A stretch of DNA of 64,000 bases from Scilla litardierei (GCA_030789695.1 CM061140.1:170834319-170898318); one strand, 5' to 3'; shown: positions 47,053-57,054, counted from the first letter of the stretch. A program made the numbers and translations. Notes: generated by a model from the sequence alone, not told the origin.

Positions 47053-47347
47053 CTAGCAATAGATTCCAAGCATACAAGATCATAGCTATGTCGAAAGAAC
47101 TTATGAAAGATCGAAACCTATAAAGAAAACAGTATAAGCACTCTGAATTTATTGTTTTTTTAATACTGGCAGACACCACTTACAAGCGCTTATAACTTCC
47201 CTAGTGCGACACTTTGCATTTTTTTCAAGATAACCATAAAGCTAAGAAAGGTCTTCTCTTACTTTGAGACACTAACATCTAAAAGCATGATCTTGTAACC
47301 GTAGTAATCTGACACTAACATCTAAAAGCATGACCCTGTCACAGTAG

Positions 47348-47746
47348 TGATGTAGGACGTAATTGGATCTAGGGATTTGGTGGAGGATTTGAGGAAGAAC
47401 TAGATAATTGTGTATTTCTTGGTTTTACACCAAAGAGTCCAAGGCTTCGCACCGAGAAAGGGAGGACCTTTCACAGGCGAGGGAAACCTTTCACAGGTTT
47501 TGGAGAAAAAAACTCAATTTCATTCATTCGTTGATTGATTAAAATAATAAGTCTAGTGGCCTTTATATAGGCTTACAACCAAATAACTAAAAACAAATAA
47601 AATCCTAATAGATAAGATCAAATAAAAACAAAAAAATCTTAACTAAAATTCTAACTAAAAATCCTAACAGAAAATCAATAAAATCCTAACTGAAAATCAT
47701 AATAAAATCTAACTAAACTTAACTAATCAGAACTTGATCATCATTA
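47348..47746 (-). repeat. 3' LTR of the gag-only element
   Basis: It begins TGATGTAGGACG and ends GATCATCATTA on the plus strand. It matches the other LTR in length, with few substitutions. The segment 47180-47347 before it shows no gene; the word ACACTAACATCTAAAAGCATGA is repeated there. Confidence 0.92.
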
Positions 47747-47822
47747 TTCTCCTCCGCTAGAGAACTTCACCTCCTGGTGAAGGTAGGCAGCAGTGGCTCA
47801 CCTGTACAGAAATCAGTAGTCC

Positions 47823-48494
47823 TCAACAGTTGGAGAAGACGCGTCCACGAACTCTAAAGTATATCATGATGCAGATTGGTCGAAGCACGTCCTCTGATAA
47901 TTTCTTCCAATTCACGAAAGATAGAAAAATATTCAGCATCTGTCTGTTAGTTGGGAGAGGGGAATCTAGGATCACAAACTCAATGTGCTCAATTAGATCC
48001 AATGGTGCTTCTAGAAGTAACTCGGGCGCATGCTCCACAGATGGTTCCGGCTCAAACTGTAGTACTGAGTCAATCTCTGGTTCAGGCTCTAACTCTGGTT
48101 CTGGTTCAGGCTCTTGCAGAGACTCCAATACTGCCTCAGACTCCAAGTCAGACTCATGCACTAACTGTGTCTCAATCTCTAGACCGGGATCAGGCTTTGC
48201 CTCAAGATTTGGATTAACCTCTGTCGTGGGCTCTGGCTTAAGTTTGTATGCTTGAAGAAGAACGTCGTGTATCTCATGTATCAGCTCCATAGGATCCTCT
48301 CTTACGTTCGGGCTTGAGGATTGCTGGAATGCCTGGGGAATGCGTCGATGCCTGAAAGAATATCGACATCGAAGCTCTGAATGTTGACTATCGATGATAA
48401 GGAACTCGAAGACTCAATCACCAAGATAGCGCTTCTCCACCTAGCTTGAGATAGTCATACTTATATTTTGCATTATTAGATAAATCAAAATGGG
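47823..48494 (-). pseudogene. Gag remnant, second half, with Glu-Pro-rich tail
   Basis: The minus strand continues the gag frame interrupted by the inner element: SHFDLSNNAKYKYDYLKLGG then EALSW (48494-48430), which is the middle of a retrotransposon-gag capsid domain. After a frameshift a frame of 155 codons (48290-47823) follows. It is strongly acidic, with EPEPEPELEPEPEID-type dipeptides, and has no zinc knuckle. The function of the acidic tail is unknown. Confidence 0.65.
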
Positions 48495-48499
48495 AAAAG

Positions 48500-48629
48500 T
48501 GTTATGAATAGGACCCATTGGGCCTATTGGGTATCCACCCACATGAGTACCCATTATGAATACTATATAAAGGAGGCTAGGGGTTTCCTAGCCTCAACCC
48601 TTCTCCAAATCTGTTTCTCGTTCATAACA
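48500..48629 (+). repeat. 5' LTR (130 bp) of the young element
   Basis: TGTTATGAATAGG to TCGTTCATAACA. It contains a TATATAAAG box (about 48563-48571) and, immediately after it, a strong hairpin GAGGCTAGG-GGTTT-CCTAGCCTC (48573-48595). A further inverted pair, ATAGG/CCTAT, lies near the start. Confidence 0.93.
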
Positions 48630-49019
48630 CGTTATCAGCACGATCACGCTCCTTGGAGGAGACGGCGGCTCGCGGGGAAGGAGATCCATCAATCGCTCAG
48701 ATTCAAGAAGATCGTAATCTTCTCAACGGGGAGCGAAAAGGGCATCCTTCACCAACCGTCGCCTAGATTCCTCGTCGAATCTAGAGGTAAAAATCAAAAC
48801 TTTTTAGATCTAAACTTGCTTTTCTCATTAGATCTGAATGTTTTAGGATCAAAAAGTTTATAAACACGGTAAAAGTCAAATTTTTATTAGATCTGCATGC
48901 CTAAAAACAATAAAAATATGTTTTTTAGCGATCTAAATAGTTGAAAAATCCGTTTTTTACCCCCCGCCTTTGATCCAAAAATCCGCACGCCCGTAGGGCG
49001 GAACGGCGGCGCGTCTCTA

Positions 49020-49320
49020 GCGCCGCCGGCGGAAATCACACGCCGCGGCCTGAGGCCGCGGACTGCCGCCACGGCAGCCGCGGCTTGAAGCCGCGGCACT
49101 GCGCCGCGGCCCCAGGCCGCGGCCAGTCGCCGCGGCCTGCAGGCCGCGGCCATGTGCCGCGGCCTGAAGCCGCGGCGGTCGCGGCCCTGTGCCGCGGCCT
49201 CAGGCCGCGGCCAGTTGCCGCGGCCTGCAGGCCGCGGCCCGTCGCTGCGGCCCGTCGCCGCCACGGCGGCCGCGTCCTGCGCGGCTAACCGTCGCGGCAA
49301 CACGCCGCGGGCCCCCCTAG
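49020..49320 (+). repeat. GC-rich CCGCGG hairpin array
   Basis: About eight tandem hairpins with the stem CCGCGGC/GCCGCGG and loops such as CTGAA, TTGAA, CTGAG, CTCAG, CCCAG or TGCA sit in an AT-rich element. Spacers are short (CAGTCG, CATGTG and similar). Open frames across it on both strands are Arg/Pro/Ala/Gly repeats caused by the array. Confidence 0.88.
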
Positions 49321-49329
49321 GGTTTCGGA

Positions 49330-50282
49330 AACCCTAACCCTAAACGGGCCAATTTTTCGGGGGAGGCCCAAATTAACCCTAATGGGTTGTTTTCATGGCC
49401 CAAAAGGCCAGAAAATTAGCCCATTTACATAAATAATTTTTCTTCTTTTATTTTTGGCCCTAAAAAGCCCAAAATAATTAAAAGAAAATTTAAAGGGTTT
49501 TAAAGCGGTAAACAAAACATTAAAATATGGATCAAAGGTAAAAGTTTTTCAAAATAAATTTTTTGCACGTCACAATTTAGATTATTTAAATTAATCTTTA
49601 CATGCATGTGATTGATTATCTGCGTAGTTGTATGTTTCCAATATATTATCTGCGTGGATGTGCAAATTAGGCTATGTTTTTAGGGATCAGCCAGGTTTTC
49701 GACACCTTTTAATTTCCTGCAATTTTTCTTTTTTTTGAGAGAAATTTGTAAGTGAGGATATAAATGTAAAAAGAAGACCGAAGGACAGCAAAAAGGAGCT
49801 GAAGGCGTACGCACAATGAAGATAGTGGCTTCTCTCTGAAGTTCCCGAGTTGTATTTTATTCTTTCATGCTATTTTTGATGTAACTTCGGACTGTACTTC
49901 TTTTTATTTCGGTGCCGGCAGGCTGATCCCCATAGTCCTAAGTCATTTTAGTTTTCATTGTTTATGCATTAATTGCGTGGATGTTAATTATTTTAATACC
50001 ATGTTAATGTTACAATGAAACTGTCAAAAAGCATGCTAAAATCACTTTAATGTAGTTCAACGCCTATTGCTAGACTATATACCTGCGATAAGTTTTTTTT
50101 AAAAAATGCCTGCAGCATATAAATAGCATGTGTACATCATACTTGTTTCATTTCAATTGAACATAATTTTAGTTTAAAAAGCTTTACATTATATGTATGA
50201 TGGGCTCATGATATGACGATTTTTATGACAATAAGACAATAATGATTTCAAAAAGTTTAATATCATATCCACTTTGACAAAA
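49330..50282 (+). other. Leader/internal region of the young element, no coding seen
   Basis: AT-rich sequence with GGCCCAAAT-type words (49360-49480). No coding similarity was found. Imperfect CTGAAG words begin to appear at 49799 and 49836. Confidence 0.5.
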
Positions 50283-53200
50283 TGAACCTGAAGTTCAAAA
50301 TCAAATCAAAAGTCAACACTCTCTCTCCCTAATAAAATAAATACGATGGTTTATGCGAAAATTATAATTGCTATCTTTATAAAAGATGCACACTTTGCGG
50401 TAAACAGATATATAAGATCTATGATCTAGATAATCCAATATGGACACCAGAAGTTTTCCATAATACCGCTAAACTCTTTAAAAGAGTTCTCTCCTTTATT
50501 CTTACAAGGAAAGATTTTTTCTAGCCTTGAATATAAGCATACGCCTGAAGTCGTGGCTTAATGAATAAGTGAGAAATATATTACGCACCCACGTATTTGT
50601 TCCCCTCTGAGCATGGTAAACTATCCACATAAAATTTGAACGACTCAAGTAAAAGGCCTGAAGCTATACTCGAGCATTCAAATAGACTTTTTAAGTCACT
50701 TATTAATTAGAAAAGTGGAAGTATAAATAATTTGCTCAAACCCCTGCTTATATCTCCTTAGCAAGACTAATTTGCATTGTCCTTTATAAATAAGGAATAT
50801 TGAAATCAGGGGAAGTTCAGGATCAAACATGACCTGAAATAAAAATAAGGAAAACTCAAAACAGGGGAAGTCTTGGATTAAATGGGAAAGTGAAGATACG
50901 ATATACCTCGACATGGAGTAAGCAATGGCAAGCCAAAATCAGACCGGAAGTTCTGATAAGAGCCATAATGTTTTTGCAAACATGAATGTGCATTAACTTA
51001 TGCCATATAAAAATACATACATATCTAGTCAAAACGACGAAAGTCTAATTGACCTTATGTATATTTAGCTACTCCCGAGGACAAATAAACTTTGAAATCA
51101 AAAATAATCTGTTGTCATAACATAAGTCTTAATGAACATAATTATTGTTGTATGTTTTCAAGAGCACACATCACACTATGTCACTGGTTGACTTATCATC
51201 GGTATTATTCTCTTGTAGTTTTAATACATTTTATTTTACTGCGTATGTTTTGCTATCTTGAATACCCCTAAAAATAAAATGAGGATGCCATATACTCTCT
51301 GAAACTTATACAGTTTCAAAAAGGATATTCGTCAAAACGAAATCCCTAATGACTCAAGAAATAAATGAAGCCTGAAGCTTTGTCCCAAAATGATCCGCAC
51401 AATAGTCAAAGTGAAGATGTAATCCTTCACAGTTTGAACACAGTTCAACTATTACCGGACAAAATTAACTTGATCATTTTAATGGACTTTTCAAAAGTGC
51501 CACATAATTTCAAAAGAGGAATTATTTTGGAACACCAGAAGTGTCCAGAATCGACCAAATTTTGGATCGAAATCACCCTGGATTGATGATCCAAGACATC
51601 ATCAACCAGACGAACCCGAAGATTCTTCAAAAAGGGTGAAACTTTCATTGTCCTATTCAAAAGGGAAAAATGATAATGAGATCATCTCCATTCACATGGA
51701 CATTGACTCTCCCCACTTCCTCAAATGAATTTAAGATGATATACTATCATCATTAAAGATAATGAAGACCTTTAGGTCTCTTGAGAGTATTTAAGGGATA
51801 TAAATAGGCTTCGTCCACTCCCTTAACCGGACTGATGATGTACCCTTGGTGTACTCATCAATATATCCTCTAAATAAATGGTCATTATCCAACCACATTC
51901 TTTTATAAAAAGGTGGTAACTTTGGATAACACTGGGAAATTTAAATGTTTTACAACTGGAAAAATAACGAACACCCTGAAGCTTGTGTTCACACCCAAAT
52001 ATGGGTAAGATAAATCATTAAAATGATTTAAATGGATTTCTTATCCATTAAAAATCCAGTTGTAGGTGACCACATGGGAACATACAATTACATTACAAAC
52101 CATCAAAACGCATCCTTAGAACCTATTTATATGAGTCTGATCACCTCATATAAACAGTTTCCGAAAACCCCTGACGGGGAAGCGTTTAGAGCACATCTTA
52201 TAGATTGTGCCATGATGAGTAGACACCCTCATATCACCACTATAGACCATCAAAATGCAGAACTATTTATCGGAAGTAAATATCCCAGATAAATAGAGTC
52301 TGAGCACTCTGAACAGGGGAAGCATTTAAATTCACTTCTCCTAAGACGTGCATTGATGATCCTATTTTAAAGATTTGATGAGATCCTGAAGATCCATCAC
52401 AACTTTAATGTCCCAGAATCAGTTTCAACAGAAATACTACAATCATCCATGAGCATAAAGCTCAAATGACCATTTAAATCATTAATACCTATGATCTGGT
52501 TATCATGAAATGTGATGAGATCCCGAAGATCCACACTTATGAAACTGTTAAAACAGTTATAAGACATAGTTACTGACAATATACATATTATCAAAACTTT
52601 CACATCCCTGCTACTAAAAATCCAGCTAGGATTGACATACCAAATATATTGGATGCAATCCACCAGTAGCAGAAGTGGATATCCTCAATGGATGAGAGGA
52701 CATACCGCTAGGCTCCAAAAAGAGAGATCTACTCCTGGAGACCGAAAAAACAATACCACCACAGGAAAGTGAGCTCAAATCCAGAACCTTATTGTAACTT
52801 GGTTGCTAAGGAACAATTCTGGATCTGTCCATATTCTTTACCCGTCCCAGAACCTTCACCTCTTTAACGCATCGTGAAGGAGACAACTCTGGGAGAAATC
52901 AAATGATTATAGTACGTACGAGGTGAGGTTTGGACAAGAAAGAACACATTTTGTCGACAAATTCGCTCATATTTCATTTTGCCAGTTAAATATAAAATAT
53001 CGTTTCCACAACTCTGCTTTGCCTGAAGCAAAGATAGAGATTTGGCCAAATTATAATAATGTGGAATGAGGCAATAATAAGGTGAGCTGGACTCACTTAT
53101 GAAATATGAGGTGTTGGACCTGAAGTCCTGGTATCAAAAATGATATCAAATCCTGTGGGATAACTGAGTATTGAAGGAGAATTAAAATAAAATCGTTAGC

Positions 53201-54785
53201 TATAAGCATTTTAATTTGTTATAGTTTTTAGAGGTATAAATCGCTCAAACCAGGAAGTAATCAAGTAAGATGAGCTGAACTCACTTACAAGATGAATCTG
53301 ATGCATCGACTGGTTTATGTGTCAAGGCGTAACCCAACGAATGGCAAAAAGAGGGAATTTTTGGTTGATGTTGCTATTGGATGTGACAACATCACCGATA
53401 TAAAATTTCTTCAAACTGCATGTACAAATTTTTTCTTACTTTCCTTTCTTTTTGGGACACATATTAATAATATGATTAAAGGAAAGACAACCTAAACAAA
53501 GATCCTTAAAGGACTCATACTAAAAGGTTGTTGTTTGCACCTCTTAAAAACTGTATTGTTCTTAAGAGAGCAAATTAAAAGAATTAAGATTATTTTAATA
53601 ACTCAAAATATTATCGGATCTCCTGAAGAGAAATTACCGAATTATCTGTTAAAGCCTATCTATCAGATATGCTATGATATGAAAGCCATAGCTAGGCATA
53701 AATTCTAGGCTTACAGAACATTAATCATCCTGAAGATGAACAATCATCCCAAATGAACTATTATCCTGGAAATGAACTATCATTCTGAAGATGACGTTAA
53801 TTAATCATCCCGAAGATGTAAACTTCATACAATGATGATTGATGAAGAAACATTAATTTCATTCTCCACCAAATACACCTATTTGGTTGTATGGATATAA
53901 ATTAAAAGACCCTTTTCCGTTAGCTGGAAGAGGGGAAGAATATATATGGTCCAGAAGTACCTTAAGTGTCTTTGAAACACTCTTCTACCTGGCCAACTGC
54001 ATGCGTCTCTTTTGAGCGTTAGCAGTATAGCTATTAGCCAGGTACAGTGCAGTGCCCCCAGCGCGCCACTGGACCAGAGATATGTAGCTTCTGCGCTATC
54101 TCCAAGGGTCGAGGAAAAATCCTCTATGTTAAATGTATTTGCATATGCAGGTTACAGATCATCGCGATGAATAGCATAAACGGGACATCCACCTCCTGAA
54201 GATCTACACAGAATCCTTCCAAGTCTACATCCTTCCACCATCCCGAGAAGCTCATCACCCAAGGAGCAGCTCAAGAACATACAATGCCAGGTCCTGAAGT
54301 ACCTCGCAGACAATGACGATTGAGACGTGGAGCTGTCTACCAAGTTTGCTAGCACTCTTTTAGTTTCTGCTAATGCCTTATATGAGTGAAACTTGTATAG
54401 ATGAGTGATGCTTGTACTTTACTTTTGCTTTCGGAATGTTGCAGATGAGATGGATGTATAGACACATAGGAGATAAATGTATAGATATATAGGAGATCTG
54501 CAAGCCTGAAGCTTGATCAGATTAGGGGGAGTCACCTGTAGAGTTGTACTCTTTTTCCTTGGCTAGTGGTTTTTCCCACAGGGTTTTCCATAGTCAAGGT
54601 TTTAATGAGGCAACCACATTGACTCTGGATCCAGAAGTATCCACCCCTCGACACATCCCCTAATCAGGGGAAGTTATGGAGTACTGTACTCTTTTCCCTT
54701 CGCTATCGGTTTTTCCCACAGGGTTTTCCATAGCTAAGGGTTTTTAACGAGGCAGTTACCCTTAACTTGGATCCAGAAGTATCCA
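50283..54785 (+). other. Dispersed hairpin array with constant loop CNGAA
   Basis: The word CCNGAAG (closing C-G pair plus loop CTGAA, CCGAA, CAGAA or CGGAA) occurs 22 times on the plus strand, at irregular spacing. In most cases the flanks are complementary but different from site to site. Examples are TGAAC/GTTCA (50283-50297), ACAC/GTGT (51532-51544), CTTTGC/GCAAAG (53017-53033), GGAC/GTCC (53116-53128), TCTC/GAGA (53629-53641), TCATC/GATGA (53725-53739), CAAGC/GCTTG (54501-54515) and TGGAT/ATCCA (54626-54643). No coding frame explains the spacing. Confidence 0.85.
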
Positions 54786-54790
54786 CCCTT
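54530..54790 (+). repeat. Duplicated 3' leader segment of the young element
   Basis: A segment of about 130 bp (GTACTCTTTT..GGCTA, TTTTTCCCACAGGGTTTTCC, AACGAGGCA, GGATCCAGAAGTATCCACC) occurs twice, at 54545-54645 and 54685-54790. Each copy ends in the same hairpin and is followed or preceded by a purine tract. Confidence 0.8.
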
Positions 54791-54867
54791 TAAGATACTC
54801 AGTAGTACTAATGAATCATTCAGTATTCATAAAGTCGAGTATACCACGTTGGTTGGATAAGGGGAAG

Positions 54868-54997
54868 TGTTATGAATAGGACCCATTGGGCCTATTGGGT
54901 ATCCACCCACATGAGTACCCATTATGAATACTATATAAAGGAGGCTAGGGGTTTCCTAGCCTCAACCCTTCTCCAAATCTGTTTCTCGTTCATAACA
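54868..54997 (+). repeat. 3' LTR (130 bp) of the young element
   Basis: Identical to 48500-48629 and preceded by the purine tract GGATAAGGGGAAG. Confidence 0.95.
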
Positions 54998-55002
54998 AAA
55001 AG

Positions 55003-55140
55003 AACTTTTCTAGATAGTACTCCCAATCATTATATCCGAATTTATCATTGAAGCCATAAAAGATTGGTAATTGTCTCCACTTCTCAAGCTCAAAATTTGT
55101 TCGGTCATCATAGTAATCGTAGTAATCACGGTTATATACC
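55003..55140 (-). pseudogene. Gag remnant, first half, of the outer element
   Basis: The minus strand opens MVYNRDYYDYYDDRTNFELE and continues to FYGFNDKFGYNDWEYYLEKF at the insertion point. This is the start of a retrotransposon-gag domain, which continues at 48494. The 5' leader (55140-55514) contains several ACTGTAGC/GCTACAGT words. Confidence 0.7.
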
Positions 55141-55529
55141 ATAATTCAGAAAAAAATTGCGTTTATAGATGGTACCTATGCGTAATCGGCTAAGTTAGCT
55201 ACCCACTGGCGCAAACTGCACTGAATTTTGGCTTCAAACGGACCCGAAATCGCCAAAATACAAAAGTTGCACAAAAATTCATGCGAAAATAGCTAAAAAT
55301 GACCCGCTGTTACTGTAGCGGTACTGTAACAGGCAGGAAATAATGTAGAGTTATTGTAGCAGGCAGGAAATACTGTAGCAGACACAGTGCGGGTACTGTA
55401 GCAGCGTGAAAAAACTAGGTTTTTTTGGAGGCGACTGATTTGAAGAGTAGGGTTAGGGTTTTGATTTTTTTTAAAATTGAAGGAAGATTTTCAGGAAAAG
55501 AAAGGATTCGTTCGGCTCTGATACCAAGT

Positions 55530-55928
55530 TGATGTAGGACGTAATTGGATCTAGGGATTTGGTGGAGGATTTAAGGAAGAACTAGATAATTGTGTATTTC
55601 TTGGTTTCACACCAAAGATTCCAAGGCTTCGCATCGAGGAAGTGAGGACCTTTCACAGGCGAGGGAAACCTTTCACATGTTTTGGAGAAAAATCTCAATT
55701 TCATTCATTCGTTGATTGATTAAAATAATAAGTCTAATGGCCTTTATATAGGCTTACAACCAAATAACTAAAAACAAATAAAATCCTAATAGATAAGATC
55801 AAATAAAAACAAATAAAATCTTAACTAAAATTCTAACTAAAAATCCTAACAGAAAATCAATAAAATCCTAACTGAAAATCATAATAAAATCCAACTAAAC
55901 GTAACTAATCAGAACTTGATCATCATTA
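55530..55928 (-). repeat. 5' LTR of the gag-only element
   Basis: 399 bp, matching 47348-47746. It has the initiator Met-tRNA PBS three bases inside its edge (55515-55526). The stretch 55934-56238 beyond it shows no gene. Confidence 0.92.
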
Positions 55929-56255
55929 AGTAGTAATCTTGTAACAGTAGTAAACTGACTTTTACTTTAGGAGAAAAGGTGGTGGTCCTACGTTGAGATC
56001 ATAGTCCGTGTAGCTACTTACAGGCCTCAACCCTGTGTGCATACTCTAGTGCAAGCAGCATGAGGTAACTAACTATACATTAGCCAATGTAGTTTAATTG
56101 GGAATCTGAAAACCGTCAATGTAGTGGCCTATTAGCAAAGTTAGTCACATGAATAATAACCAAGTGGTTTTGGTGGGAAGTAAACTCTAGCAACCAGATC
56201 CCAGAACGTAAGGTTTTCAAGGCTCATGTATATGGTCTATAATGCATAGGTACTT

Positions 56256-56432
56256 TTTTTATTCATCGGAAAGCAGTAAAGAACACTCGACCTCACACAG
56301 CAGAAGGGAGTGCACATGGGTCACGGAAACACGAGAACTTCACAGGAGGTCACCCATCCTAATACTGCTCTCGTCCGCTTAACTTCGGAGTTCCCATGGA
56401 ACCGGAAGAAGCCGGAAAATCCTACGGAGCCC
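56256..56432 (-). mobile_element. 5S-rRNA-derived SINE with A-rich tail and 17-bp TSD
   Basis: The minus strand from 56432 reads as a full-length degenerate 5S rRNA: GGGAACTCCGAAGTTAAGCG, then GAGAGCAGTATTAGGATGGG, TGACCTCCTGTGAAGTTCTC and GTGTT. About six bases of 5S are missing after AAGCG. The internal RNA polymerase III promoter (A box, C box GGATGGGTGACC) is largely kept. A tail of about 60 bases of unrelated sequence follows and ends AATAAAAAAA. Both sides carry the same 17 bases ATAATGCATAGGTACTT (56239-56255 and 56433-56449), as in target-primed insertion. No LTR is present, which separates it from Cassandra-type elements that also contain 5S sequence. Confidence 0.85.
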
Positions 56433-56535
56433 ATAATGCATAGGTACTTCAATTTACACTCAGTGCACCCATTTCAAATACGGACATGGATTGGTGGCAC
56501 TGTGTCAGATGAGGTCTAGCGTTTATGCTTGAGAG

Positions 56536-56981
56536 TAGGGGTGGCAAAATAGACCCGACCCGATCCGAACCCGGCCTCTTGGGTCGGGTATGGGTAGGGG
56601 CCAATCCGGGTCGGGTCGAATTCGGGTCAACCTGACCGACCCGGATAAAAATCCGGGTCGGGTACGGGTTTGACCCCTCGACCCGGTTGACCCGAATTCG
56701 ACCCGTATTTTCACTCTTTTCACCCTAAACCCGACCCAGACCCAACCCGAACCCGACCTTTTTTGCAAAATAACTACTCTTTACACCGAACCCGACCCGT
56801 ACCCGACCCGTAAGACAAACCGGGTCGAGTACGGGTCACCCGGGTTACGGCCGGGTCGGGTTCGGGTATCCGAACCCTGACCCGAATTTAATTCGGGTCG
56901 GGTTCGGGTTTACACTTATTCGGGTCGAGTCAAACCTGACCCGACCCGAACCCGACCCGACCCGCCCGTTTGCCACCCCTA
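56536..56981. mobile_element. hAT-type MITE with CCCGACCC-rich interior, 8-bp TSD CTTGAGAG
   Basis: Ends TAGGGGTGGCAAA and TTTGCCACCCCTA are flanked by CTTGAGAG on both sides (56528-56535 and 56982-56989). The interior consists of ACCCGACCC, GGGTCGGG, ACCCGAATTCGGGT-like words on both strands, giving a strong capacity to fold. No transposase is encoded. Confidence 0.93.
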
Positions 56982-57054
56982 CTTGAGAGCCCGTTATTTG
57001 ATTTGTAAGTTATTAATCAAGCTTTTATGCTTGCAACCCCGTTAACTGATTTCC

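Larger units (their letters stand above)
48500..54997 (+). mobile_element. Young non-autonomous LTR element, identical 130-bp LTRs, 5-bp TSD AAAAG, hairpin-rich
   Basis: The two 130-bp LTRs (48500-48629 and 54868-54997) are identical base for base and flanked by AAAAG (48495-48499 and 54998-55002). A PBS-like TTATCAGCACGA follows the left LTR by two bases, and a purine tract AAGGGGAAG precedes the right LTR, so the sense strand is plus. The 3' part has the TTTTTCCCACAGGGTTTTCC words seen in Ale/Retrofit-type copia 3' regions. In 6.2 kb of interior I find no gag, integrase, RT or RNase H. Instead there is a GC-rich hairpin array (49020-49320) and about 20 separate hairpins with the loop CNGAA (50283-54785). 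The insertion splits the older gag-only element. Confidence 0.93.
47348..55928 (-). mobile_element. Gag-only LTR element, 399-bp LTRs, 5-bp TSD AGTAG, with a second element inside
   Basis: Two 399-bp LTRs (47348-47746 and 55530-55928) are flanked by AGTAG (47343-47347 and 55929-55933). The minus strand shows the PBS TGGTATCAGAGC at 55526-55515 and a purine tract (GCGGAGGAGAA) beside the left LTR, so the sense strand is minus. The coding part is a single broken gag-like frame with an acidic Glu-Pro tail. It is split by the 6.5-kb element at 48500-54997. No pol is present. Without the insert it is about 2.1 kb, the size of a small non-autonomous element. It lies upstream of TatD exon A. Confidence 0.92.

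Noticed and set aside
49085..49337. Overlapping open frames rich in Arg, Pro, Ala and Gly on both strands
   Set aside because: They are produced by the CCGCGG hairpin array. Open frames exist in several phases, with no start context or family similarity.
56256..56432. Functional 5S rRNA gene or Cassandra LTR
   Set aside because: It lacks about six bases of the 5S core and carries many substitutions, so it is not a functional 5S gene. There are no LTR ends, and the 17-bp duplication and A-rich tail point to a SINE.
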